In this document: positions 1-4,860 of the stretch, one piece after another | Position numbering within the stretch: the first letter of the stretch is position 1 | How the letters are laid out: each line of letters begins with the position of its first letter | DNA from: Candidatus Omnitrophota bacterium | Lineage (GTDB): Bacteria; Omnitrophota; Gorgyraeia; Pluralincolimonadales; Pluralincolimonadaceae | Direction: 5' to 3' | Length of the DNA stretch: 8,580 nucleotides | Assembly (NCBI GenBank): GCA_020061685.1 | Contig: JAGUXU010000145.1 | Span: 1 to 8,580, forward strand | Position numbers and translations under genes: made by a program | The notes under the pieces: model-generated | What the model saw: only the letters and a program-made list of their open reading frames with translations | What the model was told of the DNA's origin: nothing | Databases searched by the model: none

Positions 1-761
1 AACCTTGCCGGACAATGCCATAAGGGGCTCAACCCCAAATCCTCCTCGACCTCCTTTTCGTATTCCTTGACTTTCCATGTATAAAAAAATTCCCCGGACC
101 TCTTACAATTTGAAAAATCTATCTCCAGGATCGGCAATACGGCCGGCGGGTCATTGCCCAATATACCGACGGTCAGCTCCCTTCCCTCTATGAACTCCTC
201 CACCAGTATCTCCTGCTTATATATCCTATGAGTCCGTTCGACCTCGCGGGTCAATTCCTCTTTATCACGCACGACGCTCGTTATCGTAATGCCCTTGCCC
301 GAACCTTCGCTGTTCGGTTTCACTATTAAAGGATATTTCAGGCCGGAATCGGATATCGCGGCCGGTTCCCTGATCAATCTATAATTCGGCGTCGGAATTC
401 CCGCCTGTTCGAATAACTTCTTGGTCAATGCCTTATTTAAAGAGACGCTTAAGGCCAGGATGCCGGAGCCGGTATAGGGGATATTAAGGAAATCCAGTAT
501 GGCCGGCACCTGTGATTCCCTTGACTCTCCGTGCAGGCCCTCGGCTATATTAAAGACTATATCAACGTCATTATTCTGAAACCAGTTTAACAGCCCCTTA
601 TCCGCCTCGACCAGGAAGACCTCGTTTCCGCCTGAACGCAGGCCGCTGGCTATCGCCTCTATCGTCTCCTTGCTGTCGAATTCCGAATAATAGTCGTCAG
701 GCAGGTCGGCGTCTTCTATTTTTCTCTTCAAATTGTATGTAAGCGCGACTTTTAATCTCAT
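1..761 (-). CDS. D-alanine-D-alanine ligase-like ATP-grasp protein, partial (C-terminus beyond the left edge)
   Basis: The start codon ATG is at 761 and 253 codons are open to the window edge, beginning MRLKVALTYNLKRK; there is no in-frame stop. The protein is clearly homologous to its upstream neighbour: VDIVFNIAEG (about residues 66-75), RESQVPAIL, GIPTP (121-125), IVKPNSEGSGKGI (146-158, the ATP-grasp glycine-rich loop with its phosphate/base-binding Lys), LVEEFIEGRELTV (186-198) and a CPAR motif at 250-253. Family members ligate an amino acid or small acid to an amine through an acyl-phosphate, and are probably cytosolic. The GEDG-type signature of true Ddl is replaced by GESRESQVP, so the substrate should not be assumed to be D-Ala. 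The start lies 2 nt beyond the stop of the neighbour with only a weak purine-rich leader, which suggests translational coupling. The missing part should hold the Mg-binding E-x-N motif. The superfamily call is confident; the substrate is unknown. Confidence 0.85.
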   Translation of the reverse strand, partial: MRLKVALTYNLKRKIEDADLPDDYYSEFDSKETIEAIASGLRSGGNEVFLVEADKGLLNWFQNNDVDIVFNIAEGLHGESRESQVPAILDFLNIPYTGSGILALSVSLNKALTKKLFEQAGIPTPNYRLIREPAAISDSGLKYPLIVKPNSEGSGKGITITSVVRDKEELTREVERTHRIYKQEILVEEFIEGRELTVGILGNDPPAVLPILEIDFSNCKRSGEFFYTWKVKEYEKEVEEDLGLSPLWHCPAR

Positions 762-763
762 CT

Positions 764-1783
764 TTATCTTATACCGTACCTTTCCAGAGCGTAATCTAAT
801 ATCCTGTTCACCGTCTTGTTGTAAGACACCTTCATCTCTCTTGAGACGATCATGAACACATCCTCGGTCGAGAGCGAAGGAAGAGGATTTATCTCCAAGA
901 CAAAGGGGTTTCCGTTCTTATCTACTCTTATGTCGATCCTGCCGAAATCCCGGCAATCAACGGCCTTATAGACTTTAAGGGCCATCTCTTTTAACTTATT
1001 CTCCAGGGACCTGGATATCCTCGCCGGACAGACGTAATTCAGCGTATTCGAAGTTATCCTGGAAAATGTATAACACAGGTCGCCGAGATTAAGTTTGCCG
1101 TCTATCCTGATCTGGACGACAGGCAAGGCTTCGGGTTCTCCGTTGCCGACTATCGGAACGGTAAACTCGGAACCTGTTATGAACTTTTCGACCAAAGCCG
1201 GTTGTTTATAGGTCCGTATGACCCATTGCGCCTGCTCCTTTAACCTGCGGGCATTAGCCACGATGGACCTATCGCTTATCCCTTTGCTGGAGCCCTCGTA
1301 TCTGGGCTTTACTATCATCGGGAAGCTCAGTTTTGTCCCGTTAAGGCTATTTACGTCCGATAACACAAAAAATTCCGGCGTCGGAATGCCTTCCGATATC
1401 AGCACTTTCTTGGCCATCACTTTATCCAGCGTAAGGGCCTGCGTCAGTCCGTCGGCGCCCACAAACGGGATCCCCGCCATCTCCAGTATGATCGGCACTT
1501 CAGATTCCCTGTTACGCCCGGAAACGCCTTCCGCTATATTGAAGACGATATCGACATCCAGATTCTTTAAACGCTTAAGGAGATTGTGGATGTTGCCTAT
1601 CTTTACGACTTTATGGCCGCCGGATTCGATCGCGTCTTTTATGACATCTATCGTATCGGGATGGTCAAACTCGGCGTTGGCGTCTTCGGGATCGCCTTTT
1701 CTGAAGACGTAGTCGGGCTTGACGTCATAGGTCAACCCCACTATCTTGTGCCGCCTTTTTCCTTTTCTAACAATATGTGCCAT
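764..1783 (-). CDS. D-alanine-D-alanine ligase-like ATP-grasp protein
   Basis: Taken from the ATG at 1783 this is 339 residues. A longer reading from a TTG at 1825 would start inside the loop of a strong terminator and is rejected. No good Shine-Dalgarno precedes 1783; an in-frame GTG at 1741, with AAGGCGG about 9 nt upstream, is an alternative start that still leaves the conserved core (KIVGLTYD). Domains in order: N-terminal pre-ATP-grasp fold with VDIVFNIAEG at 77-86; RESEVP 92-97; TLDK 118-121; MIVKPRYEGSSKGI at 156-169, the Ddl-like lysine and EGSS loop; LVEKFITGSEFTV 197-209; CPAR 252-255; FGRIDIRVD 280-288 and LEINPLPSL 296-304, the Mg-ATP-binding Asp, Glu and Asn. Length and C-terminal motifs resemble Ddl, but the Ddl GEDG/Q loop is replaced by GRNRESEVP. 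It is a full-length, apparently active ATP-grasp ligase of unproven substrate. It forms a pair with the paralogue 2 nt downstream. Confidence 0.85.
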   Translation of the reverse strand: MAHIVRKGKRRHKIVGLTYDVKPDYVFRKGDPEDANAEFDHPDTIDVIKDAIESGGHKVVKIGNIHNLLKRLKNLDVDIVFNIAEGVSGRNRESEVPIILEMAGIPFVGADGLTQALTLDKVMAKKVLISEGIPTPEFFVLSDVNSLNGTKLSFPMIVKPRYEGSSKGISDRSIVANARRLKEQAQWVIRTYKQPALVEKFITGSEFTVPIVGNGEPEALPVVQIRIDGKLNLGDLCYTFSRITSNTLNYVCPARISRSLENKLKEMALKVYKAVDCRDFGRIDIRVDKNGNPFVLEINPLPSLSTEDVFMIVSREMKVSYNKTVNRILDYALERYGIR

Positions 1784-1802
1784 AATTTTAAATTTTTGAT
1801 AC

Positions 1803-1842
1803 AAAAAAAGAAGGGACTTCGCCAATTCGAAGTCCCTTCTTT
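1803..1842 (-). terminator. Rho-independent terminator after the CmpX-like membrane protein gene
   Basis: A perfect 15-bp inverted repeat (arms 1807-1821 and 1828-1842) encloses a 6-nt loop. On the minus strand it is followed at once by seven T residues (1803-1809 read in reverse). The order stem then U-run works only for minus-strand transcription, so it ends the transcript of the gene at 1888-2574. It lies 45 nt past that stop codon and about 20-25 nt ahead of the ligase start at 1783. Confidence 0.93.
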
Positions 1843-1887
1843 ATCATCCTAGTTTGATCTATTCAACTTTTACTACTCGTTCCTCCG

Positions 1888-2574
1888 TTATCTCTTCTTC
1901 CACTTGTCGACAAACTCTGATACTATCCTTCCGGCGACATCCTTTGAGCCCAGCCCGAACGCAAGCGCCAAGCCCAATCCCGCCGCTGCCAGCGCAATAG
2001 ATATCGCTAGGTCTATTACGGTTGTGGTGACGCCCAGCATAGGTAGAACAGTCAAGACCGTGATCACGATTATCACGATCTGCGTTACCTGGCCTAAGTT
2101 CTTGGCAGTAGATACCCCGGCATTGGATGCCGCGGTCCTGACTATGGAACCGATCAATGCGGCAAAGAACAGACCTAAGACCAATACGAATATTGCAAGA
2201 ACAACCTTAGCCGCATACGCAGCAACCTGATCCAAGAATCCCGCTGCCGTAAGACCTACCGCATTTAGCGCTATGATCACGGATACCAACACCAAAAGCC
2301 AGTAGATCACTACGCCGAGAAGTTCGGACAATGTCTGTTTGATCTCGCCTTTAGCAAGCATGCTTGCTATACCGGCCTTCTCAGATAAGACGTCAAAGCG
2401 GGCAAGCTTTAGGATCTGGACCGCTACCTTCTCGACCGCCTTCGCAATCAATAGACCGATGATCAATAGTATGATCGCGCCGATCAATTGAGGTAGATAA
2501 ATCGCCATCTTAGCCCAGACCTCATTCCAAGCACTCATTGTTACTGTTACTATCGTCTGCCCTGTCTGGCCCAT
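1888..2574 (-). CDS. Small membrane protein with conserved TM-helix repeats (CmpX / MscS-related family)
   Basis: 228 residues, ATG at 2574, preceded by AAAGGAGG with about 6 nt spacing. Hydrophobic segments lie at about 25-50, 84-108, 117-147, 162-182 and 187-207. The first (PQLIGAIILLIIGLLIAKAV, 28-47) and third carry the pattern of the conserved TM-helix repeat of mechanosensitive-channel-like proteins: Pro, Gly and Ala in a long Ile/Leu helix, then a basic amphipathic stretch. The last segment, rich in Ala and Gly (AAAGLGLALAFGLGSKDVAG, 197-216), resembles the pore helix TM3 of MscS. The cytoplasmic beta domain that follows in real MscS channels is absent: the protein ends 12 residues later with a basic tail (KWKKR). 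It is most like CmpX-type inner-membrane proteins linked to envelope stress. Channel activity is inferred only weakly. It is monocistronic, between its own promoter and a strong terminator. Confidence 0.8.
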   Translation of the reverse strand: MGQTGQTIVTVTMSAWNEVWAKMAIYLPQLIGAIILLIIGLLIAKAVEKVAVQILKLARFDVLSEKAGIASMLAKGEIKQTLSELLGVVIYWLLVLVSVIIALNAVGLTAAGFLDQVAAYAAKVVLAIFVLVLGLFFAALIGSIVRTAASNAGVSTAKNLGQVTQIVIIVITVLTVLPMLGVTTTVIDLAISIALAAAGLGLALAFGLGSKDVAGRIVSEFVDKWKKR

Positions 2575-2626
2575 CTTACCCCTCCTTTCGGTTTTATATT
2601 TACTTTATCTATAATTTCTTGATTTA

Positions 2627-2654
2627 AGTTTAACATAAATTGAAACTTTGTCAA
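2627..2654 (-). promoter_or_regulatory. Sigma70-like promoter for the CmpX-like gene
   Basis: On the minus strand TTGACA (2654-2649) is followed after 16 bp by TAAACT (2632-2627). The predicted start near 2620 leaves a leader of about 45 nt before the Shine-Dalgarno and ATG at 2574. The -35 is a perfect consensus match; the -10 is moderate. Confidence 0.6.
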
Positions 2655-2673
2655 GCATTTTTTCGGTTTTCGC

Positions 2674-2703
2674 TGGACTTTCAGGCAGGATTCGATGTAA
2701 AAT
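2674..2703 (+). promoter_or_regulatory. Possible promoter for the TPR gene
   Basis: TGGACT (2674-2679), 18 bp, then TAAAAT (2698-2703) with TG directly before it. The -35 matches only 4 of 6 consensus positions, so the call is weak. A start near 2710 would leave a leader of about 14 nt that is mostly ribosome-binding site. It lies back-to-back with the minus-strand promoter at 2627-2654. Confidence 0.35.
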
Positions 2704-2723
2704 CATACCGCAAGGAGGAGATA

Positions 2724-3173
2724 ATGAAGAGGTCGCGCAGACTTGATTGTTTTATACCGGTATTTTCGATGATCATGCTCTTATCATCGCTTACTTTCGC
2801 CGCCGGCAATAAAAATGTGGTTAACTTTATTAATGAGGCATGCCGTTCGTTGTCCGCCGGTGAATATGATGAATCTGTCTCTTCCTGCGATAAAGCGATA
2901 GCTATAGACCCTCTCTGTGCGGCGGCCTATTACACCCGCGGGTTCGCCTACCGTTATAAAGGCGACTACGATCAATCGATATCTGACTTCAACAAAGCGA
3001 TACAGATAGATCCGAGATACGCGGCGGCTTACTATGGCCGCGCAAAATCTTACTATTATAAGCGGGAATATGATAGCGCATGGGAAGATCTGTATAAGGC
3101 TAAAGTATTGGGATGCAGGATAGAAGATGAATTCCTGCGGGAACTGCGGAAGGCATCCGGCAGGAAAGAATAG
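2724..3173 (+). CDS. Exported small tetratricopeptide-repeat (TPR) protein
   Basis: 149 residues. The start is the ATG at 2724 because AAGGAGG (2712-2718) sits 5 nt upstream and translation then opens with a signal peptide: MKRSRR, a hydrophobic core IPVFSMIMLLSSLTF and a likely cleavage near FAA (about residue 27). An in-frame upstream start at 2640 adds 28 residues with no ribosome site and buries the signal peptide. The mature part is about three TPR units: around 32-63 (AGEYDESVSSCDKAIAIDP), 64-97 (GDYDQSISDFNKAIQIDP) and 98-131 (REYDSAWEDLYKAKVLG), each with the usual Ala/Gly/Tyr/Pro positions. TPRs mediate protein contacts; the partner cannot be read from the sequence. It is probably periplasmic. 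It is the only plus-strand gene here, and its stop is 1 nt from the stop of the convergent gene at 3175. Confidence 0.85.
   Translation: MKRSRRLDCFIPVFSMIMLLSSLTFAAGNKNVVNFINEACRSLSAGEYDESVSSCDKAIAIDPLCAAAYYTRGFAYRYKGDYDQSISDFNKAIQIDPRYAAAYYGRAKSYYYKREYDSAWEDLYKAKVLGCRIEDEFLRELRKASGRKE
3132..3166. repeat. Nested inverted repeat at the convergent gene ends
   Basis: An outer 7-bp stem TTCCTGC/GCAGGAA (3132-3138 with 3160-3166) encloses an inner CGGA/TCCG stem (3147-3150 with 3156-3159). It lies in the last codons of the TPR gene, just past the end of the convergent operon, so either transcript could fold it. No U-run follows on either strand, so it is not a standard intrinsic terminator. It may be chance or coding-driven. 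Confidence 0.35.
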
Positions 3174-3174
3174 C

Positions 3175-3459
3175 TTACGCTGCCTTGGGAGATCTGTGTT
3201 TGTCGGGAAATAAAAAAAGGATCACAAGGCCGATAAGGCTTAAAAGACCCAATAATCCCCATACGCCGCGGTAACCCTTGCCTATCGCGTAAGACCATAA
3301 TCCCCATATAAAAAGGATCATGCCGCCGTAGATCAATATAGCCGCAAGCCAAAGGATCGTCCCTATATCCACATACTGGCTCGCGATAAAACCTATGAGC
3401 TGCGCCAAGACCCCGAGCCCTACCCCGATATTTGTCCTTCTCTTATACTCCGGTAACAT
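3175..3459 (-). CDS. Small three-span membrane protein of unknown function
   Basis: 94 residues, ATG at 3459, with GGGAGGAG a few bases upstream in the 16-nt gap after the glycosylase gene. It is therefore most likely the last gene of the nrdJ operon. Hydrophobic segments lie at about 11-30, 33-56 and 67-85. A short polar turn with Gly/Lys/Tyr/Arg (YAIGKGYRG, 57-65) precedes the third, Gly/Leu-rich segment (VWGLLGLLSLIGLVILFLFP), and a basic tail follows (DKHRSPKAA). The N-terminus is basic (EYKRR). I do not recognise a family with a known role; the Trp/Gly-rich pattern with a C-terminal Pro-Asp-Lys is seen in many uncharacterised small bacterial membrane proteins. Any link to nucleotide metabolism rests on position only and could be read-through. 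Confidence 0.7.
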   Translation of the reverse strand: MLPEYKRRTNIGVGLGVLAQLIGFIASQYVDIGTILWLAAILIYGGMILFIWGLWSYAIGKGYRGVWGLLGLLSLIGLVILFLFPDKHRSPKAA

Positions 3460-3475
3460 CTTCTCCTCCCTTGGA

Positions 3476-4309
3476 TTATCTTCCGCACCTTAAATAATGA
3501 TATAAATATTCCTGCGCGTATCCGGCATAACGGCCGAAGTGGCTACGGGCGAATTCCGCGATCTTCTTCTGCGGGACGGTCCTTCCTTTAAAATACAGGT
3601 CCTCTATCCCTCTTTTTATCCATACATCGACCGGAAACGCCTCATACCTCTTAAAGGAAAAGAGCAGTACGCAGTCGGCGACCTTCTCACCCACACCTTT
3701 AAGCGATATCAGGCCGCCCTTAGCTTCCTCATAGTTTAAATCCTCAAGCCCGTTTAAGTCAAGTCTTCCTGATACGATCCCGGATGCCGTATCTTTCAGG
3801 TATCCGGCCCTGAACCCGAACCCTAATCTCCTTAGATCGCTCATCTTGGCCCCGGCGACCTTTGCCGCTCCCGGGAAAGAATAGCCCCCTACCTGTCCTA
3901 AGGTCAGCCTCTTTCCGAAATTCTCGGACAGTTTGCCTATCATCTTTTTTATGCGCGGGATATTATTATAAGAAGAAAGGATAAAAGAGGCCAGGCACTC
4001 CCAATGCCCCTGGTTTAATATCCGCAGGCCGCGGAACCTTAAGACCGCTTTATGTATATGCTTATCCACGTCTATCTCTCTTAATATACGGGGGAGGTTC
4101 TCGTTTAAACCGAAGTATTCGGCGAGCTCTTCTTTATCAAGCGGGGAATCGGATTCGCATATCAGGCGCCGGCCGTCATGTCCCACCCTCAAGAGGCTTT
4201 CGCCGATCACACCGTAATAGAGACCGCCCTTCTTTTCCCAGCGGAATGTCTGGCCGCACTCCAAGGTATGCTCAAGATTAAAATCTGAGACCGGCAGGGT
4301 CAATTTCAT
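3476..4309 (-). CDS. ogg: 8-oxoguanine DNA glycosylase, OGG1-type (bifunctional glycosylase/AP lyase)
   Basis: 277 residues. The N-terminal half resembles the OGG_N domain (LECGQTFRW at 16-24); the rest is a helix-hairpin-helix-GPD glycosylase. The HhH motif LKGVGEKVADC (203-213) contains Lys209, and PVDVW (226-230) contains Asp228. These correspond to the Schiff-base Lys249 and catalytic Asp268 of human OGG1, with the same 19-residue spacing. FGRYAGYAQEYLYHYLR near the C-terminus matches the closing helix of the family. Expected role: excision of 8-oxoguanine opposite cytosine, followed by beta-lyase strand cleavage. An oddity is the family NNN motif, which here reads SSYNNIPR (112-119), so Tyr114 stands where human Asn149 contacts the orphaned cytosine, while Arg119 matches Arg154. 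ATG 4309 overlaps the dcd stop by 4 nt (ATGA), so expression is coupled. MutM/Fpg and MutY are excluded by the fold and motifs. Confidence 0.88.
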   Translation of the reverse strand: MKLTLPVSDFNLEHTLECGQTFRWEKKGGLYYGVIGESLLRVGHDGRRLICESDSPLDKEELAEYFGLNENLPRILREIDVDKHIHKAVLRFRGLRILNQGHWECLASFILSSYNNIPRIKKMIGKLSENFGKRLTLGQVGGYSFPGAAKVAGAKMSDLRRLGFGFRAGYLKDTASGIVSGRLDLNGLEDLNYEEAKGGLISLKGVGEKVADCVLLFSFKRYEAFPVDVWIKRGIEDLYFKGRTVPQKKIAEFARSHFGRYAGYAQEYLYHYLRCGR

Positions 4310-4860
4310 TTTATCTTAGGGAGGACTATTCCCAGCTGCTTCTGATATTTGCCTTTCCTGTCTTTGTAGGTTACTTCAGGGGCTTCCTCGCCTTCGAAGA
4401 ATACAAGCTGCGCTATCCCCTCGTTGGCGTATAACTTGACCGGCAGGTGGGAAGTATTGGATATCTCCATCGTAAGATACCCCTCCCATGTGGGTTCAAG
4501 GGGACTTACATTTACGATGACGCCGCAGCGGCAATATGTGGATTTGCCGATGCAGATCGCGAGCGCCTTCTGCGGTATCCTGAAATACTCGAAGGAGCGG
4601 GCAAGGACGAAAGAAGCCGGCGGGATAAGGCAGATATTGCCTTTAAAATCCGTAAATAATTTCGGGTTAAAATCCTTGGGATCGATGTATTCGCCGGCCT
4701 TGGCCGCGAATACCTTGAACTCGTCGGCTACCCTTATATCATAGCCGAAACTTGATAACCCGTAACTGATATGGCCCTCGGAGACCTGATGATCGACGAA
4801 CGGGTCTATCATCTTTTCCTCGAGGGCCATCTTCTTGATCCAAAGGTCGGACTTAATCAT
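4306..4860 (-). CDS. dcd: dCTP deaminase
   Basis: 184 residues, the usual length of the monofunctional bacterial enzyme, which deaminates dCTP to dUTP for dTTP synthesis as a cytosolic trimer. The N-terminus (MIKSDLWIKKM, then PFVDHQV) aligns with the family start. The core carries YGLSSFGYDIRV (33-44), IGKSTYCRCG (104-113), PLEPTWEG (120-127), TMEISNTS (130-137) and YANEGIAQL (144-152). Glu132 in TMEISN corresponds to the catalytic glutamate (Glu138 in E. coli), and Ser107 and Arg111 to the conserved Ser/Arg of the active site. The C-terminal KYQKQLG lid is present. The usual TYARCG is TYCRCG here, giving Cys110 and Cys112 on either side of Arg111. The bifunctional DCD-DUT form cannot be fully excluded, but the EPTWEG and EISN pattern is that of the deaminase. 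ATG 4860 abuts the nrdJ stop with no spacer (TAAATG). Confidence 0.95.
   Translation of the reverse strand: MIKSDLWIKKMALEEKMIDPFVDHQVSEGHISYGLSSFGYDIRVADEFKVFAAKAGEYIDPKDFNPKLFTDFKGNICLIPPASFVLARSFEYFRIPQKALAICIGKSTYCRCGVIVNVSPLEPTWEGYLTMEISNTSHLPVKLYANEGIAQLVFFEGEEAPEVTYKDRKGKYQKQLGIVLPKIK

Noticed and set aside
1218..1712. Plus-strand open frames opposite the ligases, nrdJ, dcd and rtcB (for example 1218-1712, 6311-6940, 5569-5952)
   Set aside because: They lie wholly opposite strongly conserved genes, show no recognisable domain or ribosome site, and have the composition expected of antisense shadows.
1784..1825. A 14-residue N-terminal extension of the ligase from a TTG at 1825
   Set aside because: It would start within the loop of a strong intrinsic terminator and has no ribosome site; the extension has no counterpart in the paralogue.
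2640..2723. Longer TPR protein starting at 2640
   Set aside because: There is no ribosome site, and it would place 28 residues ahead of a clear signal peptide; AAGGAGG points to 2724.
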